Numbered from the stretch's first letter, positions 1-8,803 are shown. The stretch is 64,000 nt of DNA from Melghiribacillus thermohalophilus (GCF_004342905.1 NZ_SMAN01000007.1:33017-97016); one strand, 5' to 3'. Made by a program: numbers and translations. Notes: generated from the letters alone by a model not told the origin.

Positions 1-294
1 GTTACCTTCCAGATGATGTCCGTTGTAAAAGATCATATCGGCTTCACTCATATCCTGGATATCACTGTGAACCGCTTTGTATAAATGGGGGTCAGTTCCC
101 GGTCCCATCAAGCTCTTGACATTGACATACTCACCTCCAACATTTTTTACGATATCTCCGATCTGGGATATGGTAGTCACCACTTTAACGTTTTGGCTGG
201 AATCATGATCCTGTTTAGATAATGCATCCTTCGCTCCGCATCCAGCTAACGTCAGTGCAAAAGATGCCAGTACATACAAAACGATCTTTCTCAT
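1..294 (-). CDS. Metal ABC transporter substrate-binding lipoprotein, N-terminal part
   Basis: The minus strand reads in from the window edge and gives about 98 N-terminal residues. A signal peptide ends in a lipobox (LTLAGC), so the protein is a membrane-anchored lipoprotein. It continues with VVTTISQIGDI and LMGPGTDPHLY, the hallmark of the TroA/PsaA/ZnuA cluster A-1 family that binds Mn2+ or Zn2+; the His of DPHLY is a usual metal ligand. A GGAAAGGAG ribosome site precedes the ATG. The C-terminal two thirds lie outside the window, so manganese versus zinc cannot be decided. Confidence 0.9.
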   Translation of the reverse strand, partial: MRKIVLYVLASFALTLAGCGAKDALSKQDHDSSQNVKVVTTISQIGDIVKNVGGEYVNVKSLMGPGTDPHLYKAVHSDIQDMSEADMIFYNGHHLEGN

Positions 295-320
295 CGATAT
301 TCTCCTTTCCGCAGGTTAAA

Positions 321-342
321 AAAGTTTACTTAAACCAACTTT
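321..342. promoter_or_regulatory. Possible metal-repressor operator upstream of the lipoprotein gene
   Basis: AAAGTT and AACTTT form an inverted repeat around TACTTAAACC, 27 bases upstream of the start codon. A related TTAGCCTAAAC stretch lies about 85 bases further up. Both resemble DtxR/MntR-type boxes, which would suit a metal transporter. This is pattern inference only. Confidence 0.3.
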
Positions 343-500
343 TGAACAAAAAAATATAGATATTTAAACTGTATGCGATGATTCCATGAATGTGAATCAA
401 TGTAAAAAAATTAGCCTAAACAACAAAAGTTTCTTTAATGAAAAATATATAGTTTCGGGCAAAAGTTGTCAAGATATATTTTCTAACTGACCAACAAAAT

Positions 501-530
501 AACGCCTGAGCGTGATGCCCAGGCGTTCCT
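501..530. terminator. Hairpin after the DUF1540 gene
   Basis: AACGCCTG and CAGGCGTT make an eight-base-pair stem. The downstream run on the minus strand is ATTTTGTT, a modest U tract, so it may act as a weak terminator. Confidence 0.5.
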
Positions 531-531
531 T

Positions 532-684
532 TTATTGTGGTTCAAAGGTTTTGCAGTCAGTTTCTTTTTGTTCCGATGCCTCAGTTCCGTTGTGACTGAT
601 GATATAGATGGCATCGGCTGTACATTGGTTTCCATGATCCCAGTGTACACAATTTTTGACTTCACAGAGTACATCTTGTGCCAA
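532..684 (-). CDS. DUF1540 small cysteine-rich protein
   Basis: A 50-residue protein with a TTG start (MAQDVLCEVKNC...). The cysteines follow the DUF1540 pattern: VLCEVKNC, then a C about ten residues later, then TDCKTF near the end. DUF1540 proteins are small probable metal-binding proteins common in spore formers; their role is not settled. The TTG start is chosen because a run of G (AAGGGGGGATG) sits eight bases upstream, whereas the ATG-started frames over this stretch lack both a family match and a ribosome site. A hairpin (AACGCCTG/CAGGCGTT, 501-527) just past the stop may end the transcript. Confidence 0.85.
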   Translation of the reverse strand: MAQDVLCEVKNCVHWDHGNQCTADAIYIISHNGTEASEQKETDCKTFEPQ

Positions 685-759
685 GCGTCATCCCCCCTTA
701 TCATCATTGTGCCGCAGAAAAGTTATTTTTATGTAAATAAAAAAAGTGTAAGTATGGTA

Positions 760-788
760 TTGAACGGTTGTTCAATCGCTGGTATAAT
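760..788 (+). promoter_or_regulatory. Sigma-A promoter of the tRNA-Gly gene
   Basis: TTGAAC and TATAAT are separated by 17 bases and lie 21 bases before the tRNA. Confidence 0.85.
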
Positions 789-809
789 AAAAAATGTTTT
801 CAGGGACAA

Positions 810-883
810 GCGGGTGTAGTTTAGTGGTAAAACCTCAGCCTTCCAAGCTGATGTCGTGGGTTCGATTCCCATCACCCGCTCCA
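810..883 (+). tRNA. tRNA-Gly (anticodon UCC)
   Basis: The acceptor stem GCGGGTG pairs with CACCCGC, a GGGTTCGATTCCC T arm is present, the anticodon stem CAGC/GCTG encloses a CTTCCAA loop with anticodon TCC, and the 3' CCA is encoded. It reads GGA codons. The gene has its own promoter and terminator and stands alone. Confidence 0.97.
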
Positions 884-895
884 TCAAATGTGTTT

Positions 896-946
896 AACGC
901 AGTGTTTCGTTGATTCAGTCACGAAGCATTGCGTTTTTTAGTTTTT
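896..946 (+). terminator. Terminator of tRNA-Gly
   Basis: AACGCAGTGTTTCGT pairs with ACGAAGCATTGCGTT (two G-T wobbles) and is followed by TTTTTT. Confidence 0.9.
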
Positions 947-1046
947 TCCCGATACTCCCGCCAACAGAATACTTCACTTCATTTTCCGGCAATAATGAGT
1001 ACCTTCTTGCTGTTCATGATGATCAAAAATTGTACATAAAAGAGGG

Positions 1047-1074
1047 TTCACACTGAAAAAATTTTTGTTATAAT
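1047..1074 (+). promoter_or_regulatory. Sigma-A promoter of the small peptide gene
   Basis: TTCACA, 16 bases, then an extended minus-10 TGTTATAAT. Confidence 0.7.
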
Positions 1075-1128
1075 GAAGAATAGTGAAGGATACATATGCG
1101 AAAAGTATGCATAAAGGAGGAACGGCAG

Positions 1129-1224
1129 ATGAAATTATTTTTGATTTTAATGGTTACTGTCGCATTTTTAACGGCTATTTTCACAGCGGGTTACGAATCA
1201 AAACCAGGTGGACCAAATCAATAA
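1129..1224 (+). CDS. 31-residue membrane or secreted peptide
   Basis: MKLFLILMVTVAFLTAIF... is a hydrophobic segment of about 20 residues followed by a short polar tail ending in GGPNQ. AAAGGAGG lies eight bases upstream. The gene has a clear promoter and a strong terminator, so it is an independent unit. The shape, a signal-like helix plus a short tail, fits a small membrane protein or an exported signalling peptide, but no receptor gene lies beside it. Function unknown. Confidence 0.65.
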   Translation: MKLFLILMVTVAFLTAIFTAGYESKPGGPNQ

Positions 1225-1237
1225 CATTGCAAAAACA

Positions 1238-1272
1238 TAAACGCCAACATAAATTAAATGCTGGCGTTTTTT
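1238..1272. terminator. Bidirectional terminator between the peptide gene and trmL
   Basis: AACGCCAACAT and ATGCTGGCGTT pair (one wobble) and are followed by TTTTTT on the plus strand. It lies between convergent genes and can serve both. Confidence 0.85.
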
Positions 1273-1306
1273 AGGTTTAGCCAGGGTTATGCCATTTTAC
1301 ATTCAT

Positions 1307-1780
1307 TTATTTCACACCCGGAAATCCTTGCTGGCGGAGTACTTCATATACAATGATCGCTGCCGTATTGGAGAGGTTTAACGATCTCACCTGATCCGTC
1401 ATATGAATCCGCAGGCATCGATCTTCTTTTCCTTCAATGATCTCCCTGGGAATACCGTTGGTTTCCCTACCGAATATAAAAAACCATTCCCGGTCTGGAT
1501 CACTGAAATCGTAGTCTGTATAATACCTTTCTCCAAAGTTCTCAATATAATAAAAAAAACCCTCTGGATACGTCGCATACAGTTCATCAATAGAATTGTA
1601 ATAATGGATATCCACATGATGCCAGTAATCAAGCCCTGCCCGTCTTAACATTTTATCATCGGTCGAAAAACCGAGGGGCCGGATCAGGTGAAGGGTTGTG
1701 TTGGTTGCAAGACACGTTCGGGCAATATTTCCGGTATTTGCTGGAATTTCTGGCTGATAGAGTACAACATGTAAACCCAT
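1307..1780 (-). CDS. trmL: tRNA (cytidine/uridine-34 2'-O)-methyltransferase TrmL (CspR)
   Basis: A SPOUT-fold methyltransferase of 157 residues that methylates the ribose of wobble base 34 in tRNA-Leu, using S-adenosylmethionine. Family motifs are present in order: PEIPANTGNIARTC near the N-terminus, FGRETNGIP in the middle and RSLNLSNTAAIIVYE at the knotted C-terminus. Length is normal. The ATG at 1780 is chosen because GAGGGTG stands six bases upstream; a GTG nine bases earlier lies inside that site. It is the last gene of the minus-strand group yhbB-trmL, a neighbourhood also seen in Bacillus subtilis (cspR, yhbB, yhbA). Confidence 0.93.
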   Translation of the reverse strand: MGLHVVLYQPEIPANTGNIARTCLATNTTLHLIRPLGFSTDDKMLRRAGLDYWHHVDIHYYNSIDELYATYPEGFFYYIENFGERYYTDYDFSDPDREWFFIFGRETNGIPREIIEGKEDRCLRIHMTDQVRSLNLSNTAAIIVYEVLRQQGFPGVK

Positions 1781-1827
1781 TCTGTTCACCCTCTTTAGTT
1801 GAATATAACCTCGAACATTATACCATC

Positions 1828-2688
1828 TTATTCTCCGATTTTGAAAAATTTATACTGGCATTCAGGTGTCCAGGCATGGGAGTCCTCATAACTCCAGTAT
1901 CGATGTCTGCTGTTTACCGTATGGGCATTGACCAGGGGCTCTCCATTTGCATCTCTCGCTACCACAATTGTATTATGATTCCATTTGCCGTCACCTTCAA
2001 AATCATAGCAAATGACATCTCCTGGACTGAGCTGATTAGCTTTATCGACTTCTCTTGCTGTGAGGCCCTGTTCAGAACTGCTTAAGTACCACCTTAAGGC
2101 ATGGGCTACAGACCAGCTGTAGCTCCAGTTGTCATGTTTGTACCACCATCCTCTGGAACGATTCGGGTAGCCCCGCATAGGCGCATTTCCTGCCAGCATG
2201 CACTGGGAAACATAGTTGGTACAGTCTACCTCAAAATTCCGAAAAGCAGGGTTATAGTCATTCCACCATCTTTCAGCATATTGTACGGCTTTTCTCCGGT
2301 CATAGTGAAATCTCCGAGAAGAAACGGGATCATTTTGAGGAGAAGGATCTGGTGACATAAGGGAAGGTGATTTTCGGGCTGGGCGGGGGATCATCATCGT
2401 CTGATTAGTGATTTGTCCGTCATCAAAGTCAGCCCGTATGGGCACAATTTCTTCTTCCATGTAGTAATGATTGTATTGCCGGATCAAGTACGCTAAATGT
2501 AAAAAATATTCGACCTGGCAGATGTAATCAGGTACATGAAAATAGCGATAACATCGGATATAACCAGAAATTTTAATTATCTCTGCGTCTCTTTTCTTCA
2601 TTAAGTTCATTTTTCTTGTCCACCAGTCCATATCACCCGGGCAGTCTAAAAAAATACGCTGCCAGGATTTGATCAACTGATCTTTCAT
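1828..2688 (-). CDS. yhbB: YhbB-like protein with C-terminal amidase_6 domain
   Basis: A protein of 286 residues. The first 100 or so residues are a variable region. From about residue 125 the putative amidase domain (amidase_6, a papain-like NlpC/P60 relative) is seen: RRKAVQYAERWWNDYNPAFR, then DCTNYVSQCMLAGNAPM with the probable catalytic Cys, and HNTIVVARD plus NAHTVNSRHR near the end. Such enzymes are thought to act on cell-wall peptides. There is no signal peptide. AAAGGGGG lies nine bases before the ATG. The gene is 47 bases upstream of trmL and probably cotranscribed. Confidence 0.85.
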   Translation of the reverse strand: MKDQLIKSWQRIFLDCPGDMDWWTRKMNLMKKRDAEIIKISGYIRCYRYFHVPDYICQVEYFLHLAYLIRQYNHYYMEEEIVPIRADFDDGQITNQTMMIPRPARKSPSLMSPDPSPQNDPVSSRRFHYDRRKAVQYAERWWNDYNPAFRNFEVDCTNYVSQCMLAGNAPMRGYPNRSRGWWYKHDNWSYSWSVAHALRWYLSSSEQGLTAREVDKANQLSPGDVICYDFEGDGKWNHNTIVVARDANGEPLVNAHTVNSRHRYWSYEDSHAWTPECQYKFFKIGE

Positions 2689-2749
2689 GTTTATTCCCCC
2701 TTTATAAAAAAGTGTATGAAGGGATGGGGGAATGGATGAGAGGGAATGG

Positions 2750-3274
2750 TTATTCTGCAGGTATATTTTCTAATTGGAGCAAAAATCGTTTTTTATCCAG
2801 TCCTCCATTGTATCCCACAAGAGACCCGTTGCTTCCGATTACCCGATGGCAGGGGACAGCAATGGCAATGGGGTTACGATTAATTGCTCCGCCAACTGCA
2901 CGGGCAGCCTTTGGCGAATGGATCATCTGAGCTATCTCTTTATAGGAACGGGTCTCGCCATAAGGAATGGTTAATAACGATTTCCATACTCGTTTCTGAA
3001 AGGGGGTTCCCTGCAGGTCGATTGGAAAGGTGAAATCGGTACGGTCTCCTGAAAAATATTCCTCTAACTGGAATGTTACTGCCTTTATCCGTTCTGGATT
3101 TTCTTCCATTCCACAGGACAGAAAATATTTTCTCGCCCATTGTTTTAAGGATGAGCAGACGTCATTTTTACTTCCGAAAACAATCTGGCAAACACCATTC
3201 TGACTTGACAGGATGGTTAACGGTCCAATTGGGCTTTCCATGTCGTCTACGAATAACAAAGGTTTTGCGGACAT
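2750..3274 (-). CDS. ogt: Methylated-DNA--protein-cysteine S-methyltransferase
   Basis: A suicide repair enzyme of 174 residues that transfers the methyl group of O6-methylguanine to its own cysteine. The active-site motif IAVPCHRVIG is present near residue 145, preceded by the helix-turn-helix region (TPFQKRVWKSLLTIPYGET) and by ARAVGGAINRNP. Length is normal for single-domain Ogt/AdaB. AAGGGGAT stands upstream of the ATG. No Ada regulatory domain is attached. Confidence 0.94.
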   Translation of the reverse strand: MSAKPLLFVDDMESPIGPLTILSSQNGVCQIVFGSKNDVCSSLKQWARKYFLSCGMEENPERIKAVTFQLEEYFSGDRTDFTFPIDLQGTPFQKRVWKSLLTIPYGETRSYKEIAQMIHSPKAARAVGGAINRNPIAIAVPCHRVIGSNGSLVGYNGGLDKKRFLLQLENIPAE

Positions 3275-3491
3275 ACCAAATCCCCTTCTTTACTGATTTT
3301 CCGGCAAAAAGGAAACATCCATATTCGTATGGTAAACACTACATACCGGTCCACCACGTGAACGGATTTGTCCTTTTTCCCGAGCAATAAAAAATGTTCT
3401 ATCGTTGAAAGGACGATCGGGTGAAAGGGAACCAAATTCTCTGTCTGATTGATTGAATGATACAGGAACAGATATTAAAAATTCGATATTT
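3275..3491. other. Intergenic gap without recognised feature
   Basis: About 215 bases between ogt and queG. No convincing gene, hairpin or promoter was seen. Confidence 0.5.
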
Positions 3492-4628
3492 TTAAGATTT
3501 TTTTAACAGATCTAATCCTTTTTTCATTTCCTGAATAACCTGCATATCCGTTTCCTTTTGCATAGCCTCTTTAATTGCCTCTTCCGCTTTGTTGCCACCG
3601 ATTTTTCCTAGGGCCCATGCGGCCGTTCCCCGAATAACCGGTCTGGGGTCCTCATTCATCATAGCAATTAAATCATTCACCGCTGATTTATCCTTGTAAT
3701 GGGCAAGAGCCAGAATAGCATTACGCTGAATCGGTTTTTTTCCCCGCCAGGAGCCGGACATGGAACCAAAACGTTCCCGAAATTCCCGGTTGGATAGTTT
3801 CAATAATGGTATGAGCTTCGGTTTAACGTTTTCAGGTTCAGGTTCCATTTCCGGATGGAGGTGAACATCTTTTCCTTTGTTTTTTGGACATACTTGCTGA
3901 CAGGTGTCACATCCGTAAAGCCGGTTACCGATTTTCCCGCGAAATTCGTCAGGCAAAAAATCCTTCGTTTGAGTTAAAAAAGCAATGCAGCGCCGGGCAT
4001 TTAGCTGACCGCCCTGAACAAGGGCACCGGTAGGGCAGGCGTCCACACAGATATGGCAGTCACCGCAGCTGTCTTCCACCGGCTGATCGGGGGGAAAAGG
4101 AATGTTGGTGATCATCTCACCTAAATAAACATACGAACCAAATTCAGGGGTAATGATGGAGCAGTTTTTTCCGGAAAAGCCAATTCCAGCTCTTTCTGCT
4201 ACTGCACGATCCGATAATTCGCCCGTATCCACCATGATTCTGGTTAATACATCGGGGTTTTTATCCTTCAAGAATTGGGACAGTTTTTCAAGACGTTCCC
4301 GCAAAATATGGTGGTAATCCTTTCCCCATGAAGCCCGGCAAAAGATCCCCCTGCGCTCCTTTCTTGTTCCTCTGGGGGCATTTTTCATTCTGGAGGGATA
4401 GGCCATGGCAATCGAAATGATGGATTTCGCTTCCGGAAGGAGACGCTCCGGCTCCGTCCGTTCCTCAATCGAGCCTTTTTCAAAACCGGACTGGTAACCA
4501 AGGGAAGCCTGAATTTTTAGCCGTTCTTTTAAGGTTGAAAATACATCGGCAGAAGCAAATCCGATTTTATCAATGCCGATTTCTCTGCTGTACTCTATGA
4601 CTTCCTGTTTGAGATTGTCATATGTCAT
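3492..4628 (-). CDS. queG: Epoxyqueuosine reductase QueG
   Basis: A cobalamin-dependent iron-sulphur enzyme that performs the last step of queuosine synthesis in tRNA, reducing epoxyqueuosine. The 378 residues show the family order: N-terminal domain (YSREIGIDKIGFA), DTGELSDRAVAERAG with the catalytic Asp, then two 4Fe-4S clusters from CGDCHICVDACPTGA and CDTCQQVCPKN, and a C-terminal HEAT-like part (IRGTAAWALGKIGG). GGGAGGG precedes the ATG. It corresponds to yhbA of Bacillus subtilis and lies next to the yhbB homologue as there, with ogt between them. Confidence 0.96.
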   Translation of the reverse strand: MTYDNLKQEVIEYSREIGIDKIGFASADVFSTLKERLKIQASLGYQSGFEKGSIEERTEPERLLPEAKSIISIAMAYPSRMKNAPRGTRKERRGIFCRASWGKDYHHILRERLEKLSQFLKDKNPDVLTRIMVDTGELSDRAVAERAGIGFSGKNCSIITPEFGSYVYLGEMITNIPFPPDQPVEDSCGDCHICVDACPTGALVQGGQLNARRCIAFLTQTKDFLPDEFRGKIGNRLYGCDTCQQVCPKNKGKDVHLHPEMEPEPENVKPKLIPLLKLSNREFRERFGSMSGSWRGKKPIQRNAILALAHYKDKSAVNDLIAMMNEDPRPVIRGTAAWALGKIGGNKAEEAIKEAMQKETDMQVIQEMKKGLDLLKKS

Positions 4629-4703
4629 CGCCTGAATCCCTCCCTGAACTGGACTCGTGTCAGCTAATCTTTTTTTGCTAACTTTATTATATATTGCATC
4701 GTC

Positions 4704-6416
4704 TTATGATGACAGTTCAACAACTCTGGCAATTCTTATGCGATTGAAGGCTGCGGCAATTTCAAACCTTCTCGGTCTCGCGATTTCCCCCGGGTGTTCA
4801 TCCGGACGTGGGGTAAAGGAAGATAATCCCTCTGTGTCCATTTGTTTTTCCACCTGATCAAGCAATTCTGCTAAGGAAATGTTTTTTTCCAGTCTGTTTC
4901 GGCGTTCTAAAAAGTGAATGATTTCAGCAATCATTCTTGTCTGGGAACTATCCACAAGCTGTTCAACCTGGGAGAGATCAATTTCGTGTCTTCCCATCAC
5001 AATTTTGGATAATCCTTTAGCCTGAACCTTCGATTTTTTTCCCTTTTGACTGTTCAGGCTGCCGGGTAAAAACCTCCTTCTCGGCAGTTGCCCAAAGGAT
5101 TCCCCGCCTTCTTTTTCCCGCTGATACGGATATTTTTCGGCAATTTCTTTTGCTTTTTTCGTCACGTTAAGAGGAAGATATTGATCCATCATTATAACTT
5201 CATCCGCTGCATCAAAGTAATCACCGGATCCCCCCATAACCAGAATAGTGGAGACATCCAGTTCCTCTTTCATCTGCTTGATTTTATCAATAAAAGGAGT
5301 AATCGGTTCCTTTTCTTTTACGACCAGTTCCTGCATTCGTTCATCCCGAATCATAAAGTTGGTCGCACTTGTGTCTTCGTCAATCAACAACGTTTTCGCT
5401 CCTGCTTCAAGTGCTTCCATCACATTGGCTGCCTGGGATGTGCTTCCGCTGGCATTGTCGGTTGAAAAATGCACCGTATCTTCCCCGTGGGGCAGGTGAT
5501 TGATGAACGGAGAAATATTGACCGTGGTCACCTTTCTGCCATCTTCCGCCCGGACTTTTACGGCAGCAGGGTCTGTTAAGACATATTCTCTGCCGTCCCC
5601 ACGTATATGATGATATACGCCCCGTTCAATGGCATTCAGAAGGGTGCTTTTGCCGTGATATCCTCCACCGACAATTAAAACAATTCCCTTTTTCAGTGCC
5701 ATTCCGGTAAGGGGTTCGTCCCGATGGGGGATATTGATGGAAACCCGGTTTTCCTCAGGGCTTTTAAAAGGTATCGCATGTTTCAGCGGGCGGTTGCTGA
5801 TACCACTTTCCCTGGGCAGGACAGCTCCGTCAGCTACAAATGCGATCCAGTTGTTTTCTTTCATTTGTTTTCGAATAGCCTGATGCTGATCCGAAAGCTG
5901 AACGGCCTGATCGATTTCCTGATCGGAAATCGCAAAAATCGATTGATCCAGTATGGCAGGAAGAACCGTAAAAAATAATTTATCTGCTTCCCTTCCGTTT
6001 ATTCTTCGGCCATTTGCGGGAAGCCCAATGGATAAGCAGATAGTCGTTTCAGCATCTCCTATGGTTACAGCTGCCCGTTCCAGAATTTCCTGTCCCGGTT
6101 CATCAATGGAGACCATGCCACTTTTGCCTGTTCCTCTGACAGGAATGTTTAACCGTCGTATGGCTTTTGCTACACTGCGGGCAAGACAGTCTTCCGCGTA
6201 TATTTTTCTTTCCTTACAATCTTTCCAGCCTGGTTTGATCGGTCTCTGGTCAAAGGGGATAAGGATGCGGATTTTTGACGGAGAAGCAAAAGGATCTCCC
6301 TGAACGTAATCCACCATTAGCTTAAAACGGGAATACTGATACCTCCCCTGGAGAGATTTGTAGGCTTTATACCCTTTTCCATCCATCTGTTTCAGACTCG
6401 AACGGAGTTTTTGCAT
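4704..6416 (-). CDS. ABC-class P-loop ATPase (ABC_ATPase family)
   Basis: A protein of 570 residues that matches the family called predicted ATPase of the ABC class (PF09818/COG3044). The Walker A is GGGYHGKST near residue 250, an unusual form that is typical of this family. Walker B is TLLIDEDTSATNFMIRD near residue 345, and a serine-rich signature FSTDNASGSTSQAANV lies between. The biochemical role is not established; it is cytosolic and not part of a transporter. AGAGGTG lies before the ATG. It is divergent from prkA. Confidence 0.88.
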   Translation of the reverse strand: MQKLRSSLKQMDGKGYKAYKSLQGRYQYSRFKLMVDYVQGDPFASPSKIRILIPFDQRPIKPGWKDCKERKIYAEDCLARSVAKAIRRLNIPVRGTGKSGMVSIDEPGQEILERAAVTIGDAETTICLSIGLPANGRRINGREADKLFFTVLPAILDQSIFAISDQEIDQAVQLSDQHQAIRKQMKENNWIAFVADGAVLPRESGISNRPLKHAIPFKSPEENRVSINIPHRDEPLTGMALKKGIVLIVGGGYHGKSTLLNAIERGVYHHIRGDGREYVLTDPAAVKVRAEDGRKVTTVNISPFINHLPHGEDTVHFSTDNASGSTSQAANVMEALEAGAKTLLIDEDTSATNFMIRDERMQELVVKEKEPITPFIDKIKQMKEELDVSTILVMGGSGDYFDAADEVIMMDQYLPLNVTKKAKEIAEKYPYQREKEGGESFGQLPRRRFLPGSLNSQKGKKSKVQAKGLSKIVMGRHEIDLSQVEQLVDSSQTRMIAEIIHFLERRNRLEKNISLAELLDQVEKQMDTEGLSSFTPRPDEHPGEIARPRRFEIAAAFNRIRIARVVELSS

Positions 6417-6513
6417 TGCGATTCACCTCTCTACCCATTCAGGTCGTTTCCTCTGACAAGAATACTATCTTACCCTTTCGATTGCAAACTGCTTTAACAT
6501 CTATGAATTCTCT

Positions 6514-6542
6514 TCATGAAACGGCTGCTTTCATCATAAAGT
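6514..6542 (+). promoter_or_regulatory. Possible sigma-E promoter of prkA
   Basis: TCATGAA and CATAAAGT are 14 bases apart, a partial match to the mother-cell sigma-E consensus. prkA is known to be under sigma-E in Bacillus subtilis, which is why the site was sought. Confidence 0.4.
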
Positions 6543-6585
6543 GTATATGAACGAACCATCTCAAAACCTGCAGGGAGGTCAATGA

Positions 6586-8481
6586 ATGGATATTATCAAA
6601 AAAATTGAAAGCCAGCGAGAAGATGAAGAAAAGTTAAAATGGGAAGGGACCTTCGCTGAATATCTGAAGTTATTAAAAGAAAAACCTTATCTGGCTCAGT
6701 CTGCTCACTCCCGTATTTATCAAATGATTAAAGAGGCCGGTGTGGAAGAAAAAAACGGTCATAAAGAATATAAGTTTTTCAGCAATGACATCTTTGGACT
6801 TGAAGAAGCAATGGAACGATTGGTGGAAGAATATTTTCATCCCGCAGCCGAACGGCTTGATGTGCGGAAGCGCATCCTATTATTAATGGGACCGGTCAGC
6901 GGCGGAAAATCCACCATTGTGACATTACTAAAAAGGGGGCTGGAACGCTTTTCCTACACAGATAAAGGTGCTGTTTTTGCCATTAAAGACTGTCCGATGA
7001 TGGAAGATCCTCTTCATCTAATTCCGCACCATTTGCGGGATGATTTTTATGAAGAGTATGGCATCCGGATCGAGGGAAACTTGTCGCCTCTTAACATGAT
7101 GCGTCTTGAAAAAGAATACGGGGGACGGATTGAAGATGTCATGGTGGAAAGGGTGTTTATATCTGAAAACAAAAGAAAGGGAATTGGCACCTTTAGCCCA
7201 TCGGATCCGAAATCTCAGGATATTGCCGATTTAACCGGTTCAATAGACTTTTCCACTATAGCCCAGTATGGATCAGAATCAGACCCGAGAGCCTATCGTT
7301 TTGACGGTGAGTTGAACGTTGCCAATCGGGGAATTATGGAGTTTCAGGAAATTCTAAAATGTGATGAAAAATTTTTATGGAATCTCCTGTCACTGACTCA
7401 GGAAGGGAACTTTAAAGCGGGAAGATTTGCCCTGATCAGCGCGGATGAATTAATTATTGCCCATACAAATGAAGCCGAATATCGTTCCTTTATTGCCGAT
7501 AAAAAAAATGAAGCCCTCCATTCACGAATGATTGTTATGCCGATCCCTTACAATTTGAAAGTGAGTCAGGAAGAACGAATTTATGAGAAAATGATTAAAG
7601 AAAGCAATATGCATGATGTACACATCGCCCCCCACACATTAAAAATCACTGCGATATTTACCATATTGACGAGACTAAAAGAGTCCAGTCGAAAAGATAT
7701 TGATTTGTTAAAGAAGATGCGATTGTATGATGGAGACAGTGTAGAAGGGTTCAGCGATATAGATGTTGAAGAATTAAAAAAGGAACATCCGGACGAAGGA
7801 ATGGATGGCATTGACCCCAGGTTTGTCATGAACCGGATTTCATCGGCCATCATAAAAAAAGAAGCAAAATCAATTAATGCTCTAGATGTTCTCCGTTCAT
7901 TAAAGGAAGGGCTGGATCATCATCCTTCCATTACAAAAGAAGATAAGGAAAAATATTTAACCTATATTAATATAGCACGAAAAGAGTATGATGAAATTGC
8001 GAAGAAGGAAGTACAAAAAGCATTCGTCTACTCGTATGAAGAATCGGCAAGAACATTGATGGATAATTACTTAGATAATGTCGAAGCCTATTGCAATAAC
8101 ACCAAACTGAGAGATCCCCTGACCGGTGAAGAGATGAGCCCGGACGAAAAACTGATGCGTTCCATAGAAGAACAGATCGGCATTTCCGAAAATGCCAAAA
8201 AAGCATTCCGGGAAGAAATTTTGATTCGAATATCCGCTTATGCCAGAAAGGGGAAACGATTCGACTATCAATCGCATGAACGACTCAGGGAAGCGATACA
8301 GAAGAAACTGTTTGCTGATCTAAAAGATGTGGTCAAAATAACAACGACTACGAAAACGCCGGATGAACAGCAGCTAAAAAAGATCAATGAAGTGATTGCC
8401 ACGCTGATTGATGAATACGGCTATGATTCCACCTCAGCAAATGAGTTGCTTCGATATGTAGGAAGCCTGCTCAATCGATAA
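6586..8481 (+). CDS. prkA: PrkA serine protein kinase / AAA protease family protein
   Basis: A protein of 631 residues, the usual length. The N-terminal AAA domain has Walker A GPVSGGKST near residue 103, and the C-terminal PrkA domain follows. PrkA is a mother-cell protein that affects sporulation in Bacillus subtilis; kinase activity has been reported, and later work on homologues describes a Lon-like protease. GGGAGGTC lies before the ATG. In Bacillus subtilis yhbH follows directly; here OdhAB and the Opp operon stand between the two. Confidence 0.96.
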   Translation: MDIIKKIESQREDEEKLKWEGTFAEYLKLLKEKPYLAQSAHSRIYQMIKEAGVEEKNGHKEYKFFSNDIFGLEEAMERLVEEYFHPAAERLDVRKRILLLMGPVSGGKSTIVTLLKRGLERFSYTDKGAVFAIKDCPMMEDPLHLIPHHLRDDFYEEYGIRIEGNLSPLNMMRLEKEYGGRIEDVMVERVFISENKRKGIGTFSPSDPKSQDIADLTGSIDFSTIAQYGSESDPRAYRFDGELNVANRGIMEFQEILKCDEKFLWNLLSLTQEGNFKAGRFALISADELIIAHTNEAEYRSFIADKKNEALHSRMIVMPIPYNLKVSQEERIYEKMIKESNMHDVHIAPHTLKITAIFTILTRLKESSRKDIDLLKKMRLYDGDSVEGFSDIDVEELKKEHPDEGMDGIDPRFVMNRISSAIIKKEAKSINALDVLRSLKEGLDHHPSITKEDKEKYLTYINIARKEYDEIAKKEVQKAFVYSYEESARTLMDNYLDNVEAYCNNTKLRDPLTGEEMSPDEKLMRSIEEQIGISENAKKAFREEILIRISAYARKGKRFDYQSHERLREAIQKKLFADLKDVVKITTTTKTPDEQQLKKINEVIATLIDEYGYDSTSANELLRYVGSLLNR

Positions 8482-8507
8482 AAATTCATGTTTGAACCTG
8501 TTATTTT

Positions 8508-8541
8508 GGGATAACTTAATTAATGGGTTATCCCTTTTTTT
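8508..8541 (+). terminator. Terminator of prkA
   Basis: GGGATAAC pairs with GTTATCCC and is followed by TTTTTTT. Confidence 0.88.
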
Positions 8542-8620
8542 ATTCTGTCCATTAATTGGTAAAATTCAAAAATTTCCATTAAAATAGCGTTTTTTGCCTT
8601 AAACATACACGATTGAAACG

Positions 8621-8730
8621 ATGAAACAGCATATGTGATTCAGATTGCATAAAAGTGTAAGAAAAACGTGAGATATGGCTTTTCTGGTTTAAAGATTTAA
8701 TATATACTAGTTGAAGGTATGAAACAGCAT
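8621..8730. repeat. Direct repeat ATGAAACAGCAT upstream of odhA
   Basis: The exact 12-mer occurs at 8621-8632 and 8719-8730, each preceded by a TTGAA-type stretch, so the similar unit is about 20 bases. Position before the odhA promoter suggests a regulator binding site. No known regulator is identified. The rest of the 8542-8774 gap shows no gene. Confidence 0.4.
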
Positions 8731-8774
8731 CATTTTTTTCGCCATAGTTCAGTCTAATCATCGGGGTATATGAT

Positions 8775-8803
8775 TTGAGACTTATATGGATGAAAACTAT
8801 AAT
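8775..8803 (+). promoter_or_regulatory. Sigma-A promoter of odhAB
   Basis: TTGAGA and TATAAT with a 17-base spacer. Transcription should start near 8810, which excludes the ATG at 8809 as the start of odhA and supports the GTG at 8842. Confidence 0.8.

Noticed and set aside
483..819. Two overlapping ATG-started frames on both strands around 0.5-0.8 kb
   Set aside because: The TTG-started frame at 684-532 matches DUF1540 with its cysteines and has a good ribosome site; the others do not.
1083..1274. A 63-residue plus-strand frame over the small peptide gene
   Set aside because: No ribosome site; the 31-codon frame within it has one at ideal spacing.
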